The translations under genes were made by a program, and so were the position numbers. 24,962 nt of DNA, taken from assembly GCA_041583135.1 (NCBI GenBank), contig JBFHGJ010000085.1, forward strand, positions 1-24,962. The letters are read 5' to 3'. Source of the DNA: JABSOG01 sp041583135 (GTDB lineage Bacteria > Pseudomonadota > Gammaproteobacteria > Enterobacterales > Alteromonadaceae). Of this stretch, positions 7,942-15,992 are shown piece by piece (position 1 is the stretch's first letter; every line of letters begins with the position of its first letter). A model generated the notes under the pieces. The model searched no databases, was not told where the DNA came from, and saw only the letters and a list, made by a program, of their open reading frames with translations.

Positions 7942-9666
7942 TTACCTTTGTAATTCTACTTGTTTAAATTTGCTGTTATCAGGTGCATCTAACAGACCTG
8001 TACCCAGTCGTTGTTCAATCAGTTGACCTGAGTCCATCACCAACAGTTTATCGACCTGCTCAAAATAGCGATCATCATGTGAAATAACCACCACCGCTTT
8101 TCCTCTGGCTCTAAGCGTCGGCAAAATGTCGTGATAAAACACATGCTTAAACTGCGGATCCTGATCTGCCGCCCATTCATCAAACAGATACAATGCCTTA
8201 TCTTCTAAAATGGCTACAATCAGTGCCAAACGTCGTCTTTGGCCATCAGATAAGCGCAAAGTAGAAAAACGGCCATTGACAATCTGTACCTTATCATCCA
8301 GCTCAAACGCTTTTAGGTATTGTTCAATCAACCTGAGTGTCGCCACATCATTTTCATCTTTGAGTAGCGGCCGATCAAACAGGTAATAATCGGAATAGAT
8401 GCAATACACTTCGTTGCGATAGCTGGTGAGGTTTTGCTCTGTCACGACCACATCGTCAAACAATACCTCGCCTTTTTCCGGTCGCACATGCTGACTGATA
8501 ACCTTGGCCAGAGTCGATTTACCCGAGCCATTACCGCCGGTAATAAAAGTGACCTCGCCACGTTTGATACACAGATCTAAAGGACCGATGTGAAAACCGA
8601 CCCGCTCACCAACCGCCGCAGGATAGTGATACACCACCGACCTTAAGGTCATGGTTTGCCACGGCTTCACGTCATGCTTTTGCAAACTGATTTTTTCATC
8701 GGGTAACTCACCGTATAACTTATTGATTTTATTAATTGATATACGGGTTCTGGCCATTTGGGGTACAACCCCTAAAAGCATCCCGACCGGACCTGTGACG
8801 TATAATAACACCATTACCGCCGCTATCACCTGTAAGTTAGACAAATCGTTGTAATTAATGAAAATAAACGCCAATCCGCCAATGGCAAAAAAGCACAACA
8901 GGCCGCCGTAGTTGTTGGCCAAGGTGTAGATGGTCATACCCGTTTTTTCCAGCTTGAGCAAAGCCGTTTCTTCATCTATCAACGCTTCTTGCTCAAAACG
9001 CTGCTGCTTATCAACACACAGTTTCAGCTCTTTGGCACCACCAATTAAGCCTTTAAAAGCTTCTTGCAAGCGGTCTTTGCAATCACGGGCCAAAGTAAAA
9101 TAACGGGTGCCAAAATAAACCGGAATTTGATAAGTCACCACACCAAATAAAATGATCTGCACCACATAGATAAAGGTATCGACATCAAGATACGCCAAAT
9201 AGCCCAACATACCGATGAGTGTTACCACATTGGTCAGGATCTGCGGAAATAGCTGAGCGCCCATGACAATGGCAGCCACGTCGGTAGAAAGCCCTTGAAT
9301 GAGGCGCGACTCCCCCACCCCCTCCAAAGCAACCAAGGGGGCTTTGCGAACGCGTTTGTAAAGATCGCGTCTCAGTCTAAAGCGAATATCCAAGGCGATA
9401 TGGGCAAGAAACACCGATGACAAGCTACGGGTCAGTAAAATCAGCAGACACAACAGCAAGAACGTGGTGGCAAACTGCACATTGACCACTTCAATACCAA
9501 AGATCTCAACGATTTTGTTCTCGACGCTAAAGCGCTCGTCACTGGTTAACGATCCCATCACCACAGGTATGAGAAACGCATACAACAAACCCGAAAGCGA
9601 TCCGAAGATCATCGCCAAAAAGGTTTTGTTCGGCGCATACTTGGAAAATAATTTGAGCGCTTCCAT
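7942..9666 (-). CDS. Cyclic-peptide/siderophore exporter, SyrD/PvdE-type ABC transporter
   Basis: This 574-residue half-transporter has a membrane domain of six helices (residues about 16-305) fused to an ATPase. The ATPase has Walker A in TGGNGSGKST (376-385), signature LSDGQRRR (472-479), Walker B ALYLFDEWAADQDP (491-504) and the switch His530 (ISHDD). The DEWAADQDP stretch and the overall length are characteristic of the cyclic-peptide exporter family (SyrD, PvdE). These proteins move NRPS products or their acylated precursors across the inner membrane. It would act as a homodimer. The start overlaps the acylase stop as TAATG, which implies translational coupling. Export followed by cleavage by the membrane-anchored acylase encoded immediately upstream is the likely sequence of events, by analogy with PvdE and PvdQ. 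Confidence 0.93.
   Translation of the reverse strand: MEALKLFSKYAPNKTFLAMIFGSLSGLLYAFLIPVVMGSLTSDERFSVENKIVEIFGIEVVNVQFATTFLLLCLLILLTRSLSSVFLAHIALDIRFRLRRDLYKRVRKAPLVALEGVGESRLIQGLSTDVAAIVMGAQLFPQILTNVVTLIGMLGYLAYLDVDTFIYVVQIILFGVVTYQIPVYFGTRYFTLARDCKDRLQEAFKGLIGGAKELKLCVDKQQRFEQEALIDEETALLKLEKTGMTIYTLANNYGGLLCFFAIGGLAFIFINYNDLSNLQVIAAVMVLLYVTGPVGMLLGVVPQMARTRISINKINKLYGELPDEKISLQKHDVKPWQTMTLRSVVYHYPAAVGERVGFHIGPLDLCIKRGEVTFITGGNGSGKSTLAKVISQHVRPEKGEVLFDDVVVTEQNLTSYRNEVYCIYSDYYLFDRPLLKDENDVATLRLIEQYLKAFELDDKVQIVNGRFSTLRLSDGQRRRLALIVAILEDKALYLFDEWAADQDPQFKHVFYHDILPTLRARGKAVVVISHDDRYFEQVDKLLVMDSGQLIEQRLGTGLLDAPDNSKFKQVELQR
7944..7949 (-). promoter_or_regulatory. Ribosome binding site that decides a GTG start (HlyD-type adaptor)
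   Basis: On the minus strand AAAGGT lies 5 bases before GTG (7936-7938) and overlaps the stop codon of the exporter gene (7942-7944). The encoded basic segment and membrane anchor start straight after this GTG, and no ATG in frame lies before the anchor, so GTG is the best start. Confidence 0.6.
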
Positions 9667-12149
9667 TAACGCATCTCCTTAGGCACCAGCGTCAATTGCG
9701 AAGCCACGTTGTTAGCATTAAACGGTGTCAATGTGCCAGCCCTAAAACCTTCAAGCTGGTCATCGTAATTGGCTGACATGATGTGACCTGACTGCCCCAT
9801 AGGTAGACGATAACCGCCTTGACTGTCATCGGCCAAATCATACACCGCCCGCATCGCGGCGCCGAAAGTTTGCAGGTAGCCAATATCTTCGAGCTTGGCC
9901 GAATTGGCCGCGTTCACCGTGTTGGCACCACCAGCGGCCCCTTGACGGTGGCTATACCAAGGCTCTAACAATTTCACTTCTGAAAACGGCCTGTAGCGGT
10001 ATTCAACCTGATGCAGCTCGCCCCAACGCCAATCGTCAAGATCATAAGAGCGGGTTTCCTTTTTCAACTGCGCTATGGCATCGACAAAGCTTTGCGCAAC
10101 GATCTCGTCACACTGTTTTGCCGCGCACCAAGGATTCTGTGACGACTGTAACACCTTGAGTATTGCGGTTTCATCCACACGAGCCAGTAGTGCCCGTTCG
10201 ACATTGGCCGCTAAGGTAAACCCCGACTCATTGCTGTTGCTGATATCAAACAGCTGTTTGATAAGCTCGCCACGCCAGTAAAAATAAACGCTAGCAGCAG
10301 AACTGTCGATGCTATAGTCCCCTTGCCATTTGGCCAGTGCCGCCAGCGCTTGCTCGCCACTGTCATTTTGTTCTTTGGACAACAGTGCCAAGGCTTTATC
10401 CTTTTGTACCAATAGCACTTTGCTCAGCTTCAAAGCAGCATTATCGACAACATCGTTTTGCAATCTCGCCATATCATCGACAGAGAGCTTTTTGCCTTGC
10501 GTCACTGCCTCGCGCAACACTTGCTCAATCCGCTTTGCTCTGGTATTTGGTGCCCACTCATGAGAGATAGCAACCTCGCTGGCGATGGCATTGTTGGCAT
10601 TGACAATCATACCGCTTGGCGGGTTGTAGCGACTTGGCAACTGCTCAAAGGGCACATAACCTTGCCAATAATGAGCGGGATCATCAGCCTTGGTCAAATC
10701 GACACCGACACCAAAGCCGCGCTGCGGTAACTTCGCTGCCGCCTGAGAGCCGATATTACCCTTTTTATCGGCGTAGCTAAAATTCATCCCCGGGTTCTTA
10801 AATGTGCTTAGGGCCTGACGGAAGCTTTGCCAGTCATCGGCATATTGCAACGACAACAGTGACTGAACGGTCTTATCAATCTTATCCAGCGCACTCCACC
10901 TAAGGGCTAGGGTCAATCCGCCACTGTCAACGACGTCGGACACAATAGGACCTATTGCCGTTTCTCTAACCTTGAGCTTGATCGGCTTGTAGGCGTTGTA
11001 CAAAAACTCGGGAGATTGACGTTTGATGTTGATCTGCTCTTCTCGAATAACAATCTCAGCCAGACCATTTTTGGTGCGGTAATGGCCGCTATCGCCTTTA
11101 ATCGTATCGAGCACAAACAAGTCTTGCTGATCGCTCATCAACGACGCCGCCCCCCAAGCAATATGTTCATTGGCACCAAGCATGACACCGGGTAACCCCA
11201 CCAAAGACATGCCGTGAACATTGAGCCTGTCACCTTTAAGCGCAATGGCATACCACAAAGACGGATGCTGCACGCTCAAATGAGGATCGTTGGCCAAAAG
11301 CGCACCGCCACTTTGACTGTATTTGCCGCTAATCGCCCAAGTATTGGAACCGACATAAAGCCCGCCGACCTGCCAATCTCGTCTTAGGGTATCCGCCAGC
11401 GCTTGCCAATTGGCAAAGACCGTCGTCGCCGGTGTTGAATCTGTTGGATGCTCGGCAATCATTGTCGCTTGCGCCGGATCAAAGGGGTAAAAGCTCGCCA
11501 GCTGCTCGGCACTGATGTGCTCAAGGGCTTTGACACGATTGATCTCATCATACATGTTAAGCCCCAAGCTCAGCGCAAAGCTTTTTTGCCACGCCAAAGA
11601 GTCAAGCGGTTGCCATGGCGCAGGCTCGACATCAAAGGCGGCAAACTCAGGCCCCAACGGATGACCTGAGGTCAAATAGGCATTTACGCCGTCACTGTAG
11701 GCTTGAAGCGCGGCCTTGGTATCATCGTTTAACGATTGCCATGATGATTGCGCCGCCCGGCGCAACCCCAGCACTCGCATCCAGATATCTGTCGATACCG
11801 CCCCTTGACCGAACAGCTCAGCCAAACGCCCCTGCACCATGCGTCGTTGCAGCTCCATTTGCCACAAGCGCGCCGAGGCATGGAGATAGCCTTGGGCAAA
11901 ATAAGCGTCTAGATCGGATGCGGCCGTGACCGCTGGTTTACCATGCTCATCAAACTGAATATCAACCGCTTGCTTTAGCCCTGACAGTTGTAGCTGTCCT
12001 TGTTCGCTAGGCACACTGCTGATATAGACATAACGGCCATACAGCATAAGCGCCAGCAAAGGCAAAACGATAAACACCACAGTACGCAGTAAAATGGGAA
12101 AACGGCGATTGAGTTTGACACTGAACAGGTCGTCTTGGTTATCTGTCAT
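9666..12149 (-). CDS. Penicillin acylase family Ntn-hydrolase, membrane-anchored, periplasmic
   Basis: This 827-residue precursor belongs to the penicillin G acylase/PvdQ/QuiP family. These proteins cleave themselves into two chains and hydrolyse amide-linked acyl groups with an N-terminal serine. A membrane segment at about residues 20-41 after basic residues (LNRRF) looks like an uncleaved anchor placing the enzyme in the periplasm. The alpha-chain region (about 50-255) is followed by the maturation site Gly267-Ser268 (VGSNTWAISG). Ser268 is the expected nucleophile, and LLANDPHL follows as usual. Length is in the normal range. The gene overlaps the SyrP-like gene by four bases (ATGA) and the exporter gene as TAATG. 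Probable role: removing an N-acyl group from an exported prodrug peptide. Resistance by hydrolysis of the product, or acyl-homoserine lactone acylase activity, are alternatives. Confidence 0.9.
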   Translation of the reverse strand: MTDNQDDLFSVKLNRRFPILLRTVVFIVLPLLALMLYGRYVYISSVPSEQGQLQLSGLKQAVDIQFDEHGKPAVTAASDLDAYFAQGYLHASARLWQMELQRRMVQGRLAELFGQGAVSTDIWMRVLGLRRAAQSSWQSLNDDTKAALQAYSDGVNAYLTSGHPLGPEFAAFDVEPAPWQPLDSLAWQKSFALSLGLNMYDEINRVKALEHISAEQLASFYPFDPAQATMIAEHPTDSTPATTVFANWQALADTLRRDWQVGGLYVGSNTWAISGKYSQSGGALLANDPHLSVQHPSLWYAIALKGDRLNVHGMSLVGLPGVMLGANEHIAWGAASLMSDQQDLFVLDTIKGDSGHYRTKNGLAEIVIREEQINIKRQSPEFLYNAYKPIKLKVRETAIGPIVSDVVDSGGLTLALRWSALDKIDKTVQSLLSLQYADDWQSFRQALSTFKNPGMNFSYADKKGNIGSQAAAKLPQRGFGVGVDLTKADDPAHYWQGYVPFEQLPSRYNPPSGMIVNANNAIASEVAISHEWAPNTRAKRIEQVLREAVTQGKKLSVDDMARLQNDVVDNAALKLSKVLLVQKDKALALLSKEQNDSGEQALAALAKWQGDYSIDSSAASVYFYWRGELIKQLFDISNSNESGFTLAANVERALLARVDETAILKVLQSSQNPWCAAKQCDEIVAQSFVDAIAQLKKETRSYDLDDWRWGELHQVEYRYRPFSEVKLLEPWYSHRQGAAGGANTVNAANSAKLEDIGYLQTFGAAMRAVYDLADDSQGGYRLPMGQSGHIMSANYDDQLEGFRAGTLTPFNANNVASQLTLVPKEMR

Positions 12150-13102
12150 TTTGTCATCGCCACCAGTATTTTACGCTCACCGCTAAAGGGCGAGCGGCCA
12201 TGGGCCATCAGCACATTATCAACCCATAAAAGGTCGCCTTTTTGCCAATCGAAGCGGATGAGGTGGCGCTCAAAAGTGGCTCTTACGCTATCGAGTACCT
12301 CGTCGGCTATCTCACTACCATCGCCATAAAAGGCATTGGTCGGCATCATCAAAGGGTCGCCCTTGGCGAGCATTTCCAAGGTGGTGCGGATCTTGGCCGG
12401 TTGATTGGATGGATGAAATTGGTCGGCCTGATTAAACCAAACCTGCTCAGCGGTAACAGGATGAGTCAATGTACCCGGCGCTTGTTGCAGCAGCTGCACG
12501 CCACCGTTATCCAGCCACTGGCACTGAATTTGGCCATCAAGGCAAAATTGCTCTACCGCTGCCTTATCATCGGTCTCAAAGGTTTGTTGCCATGAAGGCC
12601 CAACACCAACGCCACCGTGTAAAAAGCGGCTGTAACGTACGCCATGCTCGGCAAATGGTGCCACCAGTTGCGGGTCTAAATCCGCCAAAACCTTACGACA
12701 ATCGGCCAGCAAGGTGTGACCTTCACTTTGCGCCGGGGTGACACAACAAAAATAGAGGCGGCTCGGCCAAGCGCTGGAATAGGATAGCTCATTATGCATT
12801 GAAATCGGATACTGAGCTGGAAATTCGGTAGAGGTATAAACCTTATCGCTCAGTTGCGTACGTGGCGAGTTACCATCGATATAATTGAGTGGCGTCTGCG
12901 GTAAAAGCGCCATATAGTCAGCAAAAATCCCCTCATCGTTGACGCCGAAACCGCGATATAAAATGGCACCGTGCTCATTGAGTAATGCCTCAAGCGTATC
13001 TTGATGCGTTTGTTGATACTCAAACAACTGCGCCATGCTCATGTCGCTTGGGTTGGTGATGGTCATCACCCCTTGCACTGGGGTTGGCTCAATCCAATTC
13101 AC
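12146..13102 (-). CDS. SyrP/TauD-like Fe(II)/2-oxoglutarate dioxygenase (predicted hydroxylase)
   Basis: This 318-residue TauD/TfdA-family enzyme resembles SyrP, which beta-hydroxylates carrier-bound aspartate in syringomycin synthesis. The metal ligands are visible as His103-x-Glu105 (SMHNELSY) and the distal His301 in MAHGRSPFSGER. Arg310 is the expected 2-oxoglutarate anchor. HNE with this C-terminal block is the usual SyrP-type pattern and argues for hydroxylation. The substrate may be Asp or another residue held on the NRPS, but the sequence alone cannot say. It starts at GTG with GGAGAG upstream, after a 64-base gap from dpgD that contains a small ORF ending in a GTGA overlap. Its stop overlaps the acylase start (ATGA). 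Confidence 0.9.
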   Translation of the reverse strand: MNWIEPTPVQGVMTITNPSDMSMAQLFEYQQTHQDTLEALLNEHGAILYRGFGVNDEGIFADYMALLPQTPLNYIDGNSPRTQLSDKVYTSTEFPAQYPISMHNELSYSSAWPSRLYFCCVTPAQSEGHTLLADCRKVLADLDPQLVAPFAEHGVRYSRFLHGGVGVGPSWQQTFETDDKAAVEQFCLDGQIQCQWLDNGGVQLLQQAPGTLTHPVTAEQVWFNQADQFHPSNQPAKIRTTLEMLAKGDPLMMPTNAFYGDGSEIADEVLDSVRATFERHLIRFDWQKGDLLWVDNVLMAHGRSPFSGERKILVAMTK

Positions 13103-13164
13103 TGTTTTCTCTCCAATTGTTTATCTGTCGCGGTTGTTGTTTTATTCATCCAAGTCTTGGTCAT
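13099..13164 (-). CDS. Possible 21-residue small ORF bridging dpgD and the SyrP-like gene
   Basis: An ATG two bases after the dpgD stop opens a 21-codon frame. It ends in TGA overlapping the GTG start of the dioxygenase (GTGA). The peptide is hydrophilic and rich in Lys, Thr and Gln, with no membrane segment or known motif. The exact stop-start overlap mirrors the coupling seen at other junctions of this operon, so it may be a translated bridge that delivers ribosomes to the GTG. Its own ribosome site is poor (GGAG is too far away). Chance is a serious alternative in a 66-base stretch. Confidence 0.25.
   Translation of the reverse strand: MTKTWMNKTTTATDKQLERKQ
13109..13114 (-). promoter_or_regulatory. 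Ribosome binding site that decides a GTG start (SyrP-like gene)
   Basis: On the minus strand GGAGAG lies 6 bases before GTG (13100-13102). No in-frame ATG lies upstream within the gap, so this site fixes the start of the dioxygenase. Confidence 0.6.
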
Positions 13165-13166
13165 GC

Positions 13167-13964
13167 TTACGACTGACTCCACTTAGGTTCGCGCTTTTGC
13201 GCAAAGGCCTTTGGCCCCTCAATGCGGTCGCTCGATTGCCTACGCGCTTCTTCACAGCTGTAGTGAGCGGCAAACGCCTGCTCTAAGGGCAGATGTCCGG
13301 CATTGTTGGCAATTTGTTTAATGGTGCGCACCGACCAAGGTGCTGCGCGCAATATATCATCGACCCATTGTTGTACGCAGGATTCAAGTTCATTTTGGCT
13401 GCACACCTGATTAATAAGACCAAAGCGCTCAGCCTGCTCGGCAGCAATACTACGCCCGGTCATCAAATAGCCCAGCGCCTTATGATGGGGCATTTGTCTA
13501 AGCAGCCTAAAAACCCCGCCAGCCCCGGCGATAAGCCCAAGTTTGGCCTCTGGCAGAGCAAACAGCGCGTTGTCGGCCGCCACGATAATGTCACAAGCCA
13601 GCGCCAGTTCAAAACCACCGCCATAGGCATAGCCACTGACTTTGGCGATCACCGGCTTGGTCAAATCAAAACGCTCGGTCAATCTCGGGTAGCCCGGGCG
13701 GCCACGGCTACCAAAACTTGACGCAGGCGCGTCTTTGCTATCGAGCACCGCCAGCTCTTTAAGATCTTGACCAACACTAAAGGCCCGCTCGCCACGACCT
13801 TCAATCACGGCAACCCTTAGCGAGTCGTCCTGTTCAAAATCATCCCACACCTGTTTAAGCGACTCGTGCATTGCGAGGTTCATGGCATTAAGACACTCGG
13901 GTCTATCAAGCACTACCCGAGCGACCTCACCTTGCTTTTGATAGCTGACGCCCTCTAACTTCAT
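13167..13964 (-). CDS. dpgD: DpgD, enoyl-CoA hydratase-like enzyme of Dpg biosynthesis
   Basis: This 265-residue crotonase-fold protein resembles DpgD, which helps DpgA and DpgB turn the polyketide into 3,5-dihydroxyphenylacetyl-CoA by dehydration and aromatization. The CoA oxyanion-hole segments are AFSVGQDLKEL (61-71) and YAYGGGFEL (112-120). Glu119 and Glu139 (LPEAKLGL) match the two catalytic glutamates of true enoyl-CoA hydratases, so unlike DpgB it keeps hydratase chemistry. The ATG overlaps the dpgC stop as TAATG. The gene order dpgA-B-C-D is the same as in vancomycin-type clusters. On its own it would be called a generic enoyl-CoA hydratase. The context makes DpgD the better name. Confidence 0.88.
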   Translation of the reverse strand: MKLEGVSYQKQGEVARVVLDRPECLNAMNLAMHESLKQVWDDFEQDDSLRVAVIEGRGERAFSVGQDLKELAVLDSKDAPASSFGSRGRPGYPRLTERFDLTKPVIAKVSGYAYGGGFELALACDIIVAADNALFALPEAKLGLIAGAGGVFRLLRQMPHHKALGYLMTGRSIAAEQAERFGLINQVCSQNELESCVQQWVDDILRAAPWSVRTIKQIANNAGHLPLEQAFAAHYSCEEARRQSSDRIEGPKAFAQKREPKWSQS

Positions 13965-15259
13965 TACTTGGCTCCAGCGCTGCTTCTGGCTTTAAAGCGT
14001 GCGGTTTTCTCCATCACCTCATCACTGTAAACCCGTGTAACCTGCTCATTGGCAAAAGCCGACATATACTCCCTAAAGGCCCCTTGCGGGTGCGCACTTA
14101 AACGCAACATACGGCGGTTGGTCACCACTGAGCTTGGCGACATCAACTCGATACCATCGACGATGGCGCGGTCCATCATCGCAGGGGTTACGACCTGATC
14201 AAATACCATAGAACCGTCCGGTTCTTTGGCGTAAATTTTACGACCTTGCAAAATCACCTGAATGGCCAAACGGCCATGGGCCATTTGCCCTAAACGCAAG
14301 TTGGCAACGCCCGGCACGATACCTTCATTGGCTGCAGGCAGGCAGGCATAACAGTCTTCTGCGCCAATCACCAAATCACTGGCCAGCAGCAATTGCATAC
14401 CGCCGCCGATAGCAAAGGTGTCTACCGCCGATATCCACGGCTTTTCTACGTTCGCGTTAAGCTCGGGATCGCTAATGATGCCACGGATCATCTTATGGAT
14501 ATACCCGAGTTCACGACCCATTAAAAAATCGGCAAAGGCCAGCTTGCCTTCGTTGATGTGCTTGAGGTTGATGCCGGCGCTGAAGATGCGCTTATTTTTA
14601 TATCTAGGATGCGTCACGACGCCACCACGCAGCACGCCGACTTTTACCCTGTCGCTCAGCAGTACCAAATCGACTGCGACCTCCAAATCGGCAATCAACT
14701 GATTGTCTTCGGCGTTGAGGCTTTCGGGGTTGCAAAAGGTCACCATTGCGCCCTCGCCCTGTATCTCGATACTGATGCGCTCTAGCGTCAACTGCCCTGT
14801 GGCATTGAACTGGTCAAGCAATGAAAGCGCTTTGGCACAAGGCAGACGCTGGGCATCTAGCAGTTGCTGGCCGGCGATGGGGTCGGCCAACATCGCCGCG
14901 AACAAAATGCCCTGATCCGCCTCTAAACCAAGTTTTTGCTGCTGCGCCAACTCGGCCTCAGCCGCCAGCGCCTGCTCATCTGGTACTAGGCCCGGCACTA
15001 ACTTGGCAGCAGCAAAGGCGATTTCGCTCATGTATTGATGGGTCTTGCCAGATAACAGCTTGTCCGCCATGGTTTTCGCATGTAACTGGGCAAAACGCTT
15101 ACGCAGCTGTCTTTGCGTTAACAGCACTTGATGACGCAATGAATCATCTTCAAGCCAAGGTGTCGCGCTTTGACAGTAATCACCTAAGATCTGTCTATCA
15201 CGGTCAAACTCGCCGCTTAATGCCGGCAGGTTGTCCAGCCACTGTTCAAACTGCATCAT
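13964..15259 (-). CDS. dpgC: DpgC, cofactor-free 3,5-dihydroxyphenylacetyl-CoA 1,2-dioxygenase
   Basis: DpgC converts 3,5-dihydroxyphenylacetyl-CoA and O2 to 3,5-dihydroxyphenylglyoxylate and free CoA, with no metal or organic cofactor. The 431-residue length fits the family: a helical N-terminal domain (about 1-160) that is absent from ordinary crotonases, followed by the crotonase core. Recognisable segments are KNKRIFSAGINLKHI (221-235), MGRELGYIHKMIRG (247-260), AVDTFAIGGGMQLLLASD (278-295) and CLPAANEGIVPGVANLRLG (306-324). They carry the oxyanion hole and the substrate/oxygen pocket. This long form is specific to Dpg-type pathways, so it is the strongest single marker for Dpg synthesis here. 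The start overlaps the dpgB stop as TAATG. Two tandem ATGs open the frame, and the first fits the overlap. Confidence 0.95.
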   Translation of the reverse strand: MMQFEQWLDNLPALSGEFDRDRQILGDYCQSATPWLEDDSLRHQVLLTQRQLRKRFAQLHAKTMADKLLSGKTHQYMSEIAFAAAKLVPGLVPDEQALAAEAELAQQQKLGLEADQGILFAAMLADPIAGQQLLDAQRLPCAKALSLLDQFNATGQLTLERISIEIQGEGAMVTFCNPESLNAEDNQLIADLEVAVDLVLLSDRVKVGVLRGGVVTHPRYKNKRIFSAGINLKHINEGKLAFADFLMGRELGYIHKMIRGIISDPELNANVEKPWISAVDTFAIGGGMQLLLASDLVIGAEDCYACLPAANEGIVPGVANLRLGQMAHGRLAIQVILQGRKIYAKEPDGSMVFDQVVTPAMMDRAIVDGIELMSPSSVVTNRRMLRLSAHPQGAFREYMSAFANEQVTRVYSDEVMEKTARFKARSSAGAK

Positions 15260-15969
15260 TATGCCAATACCTCGCCAGTTTCGTTTTGTCTGGCGCGCAA
15301 CAGACGGTCACAGGCGGCCAAATGGGTACCTAAAGCCACCTCATAGCTTAAGTGGAACGCTTCGTGCAAAAGATGTCTGCGCACCGCGATATCGCTTATC
15401 TGAGCTACGCTAAGTGAATCGACAAAGCGGTTGGCGGCCTGACTGCCATCATCGCTCAGTTCATCGACCAAACCCAAGGCTAGAGCGCGCTGCGCCAAAA
15501 GCGGCTGACCGAACAATACCATGGCGCGCACAGGACCTGAACCTAACTGCCAAGTCAATCGTTGCAGTACGCAACCGGGCATCACTTTATCGTCGATACC
15601 TTTTAGATCAAAGCTGCTGTCGTTACTGGCAATACGATAATCAGAAACGGCCACGATGGCAGTCCCAAGGCGCCCGACTTCACCATTCATGGTGCAGACA
15701 ATCGCCGCGCGTAACTGCTCTAAACGGCGCAGCGCTTTTTCCCATTTGCCAATGAGGTAAACGTCCTTTTTGTCGGAGTCGTCCGGGTGATCCTGCTCAT
15801 GGTTTAGGGCCAATACCACTACGGGAGTGGTCTTTTCGGCGACTTCTTCGATTTGGTCGCACAGGCCATTAACGCGCGCAACCAAAGCATGGGTCAAGCA
15901 GCCGCTGACCCCCAGGTCGATATCGATTCTCAGTAGTTGTTGCGCCGTTGTTTGCTGGCTTATTGTCAT
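15259..15969 (-). CDS. dpgB: DpgB, crotonase-like partner of DpgA
   Basis: This 236-residue divergent crotonase-fold protein lies between dpgA and dpgC, as in glycopeptide clusters. DpgB strongly raises the rate at which DpgA makes 3,5-dihydroxyphenylacetyl-CoA. The core can be followed through AAIVCTMNGEVGRLGTAIVA (about 87-106) and the segment around SSFDLKGIDDKVMPG (about 117-131). It keeps the fold but not the usual pair of catalytic glutamates, which fits an accessory dehydratase or chaperone role. The ATG at 15969 follows dpgA by 23 bases with a purine-rich GGGACAGAG upstream. The stop is shared with the dpgC start (TAATG). Without its neighbours it would be called only an enoyl-CoA hydratase/isomerase family protein. 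Confidence 0.85.
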   Translation of the reverse strand: MTISQQTTAQQLLRIDIDLGVSGCLTHALVARVNGLCDQIEEVAEKTTPVVVLALNHEQDHPDDSDKKDVYLIGKWEKALRRLEQLRAAIVCTMNGEVGRLGTAIVAVSDYRIASNDSSFDLKGIDDKVMPGCVLQRLTWQLGSGPVRAMVLFGQPLLAQRALALGLVDELSDDGSQAANRFVDSLSVAQISDIAVRRHLLHEAFHLSYEVALGTHLAACDRLLRARQNETGEVLA

Positions 15970-15992
15970 TTGCTCTGTCCCCTAAATTTTTG

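Noticed and set aside
14821..15333. A 170-codon plus-strand ORF over dpgC
   Set aside because: It is the longest antisense frame, but it overlaps the dpgC and dpgB coding sequence fully, has no ribosome site I can see and no family resemblance.
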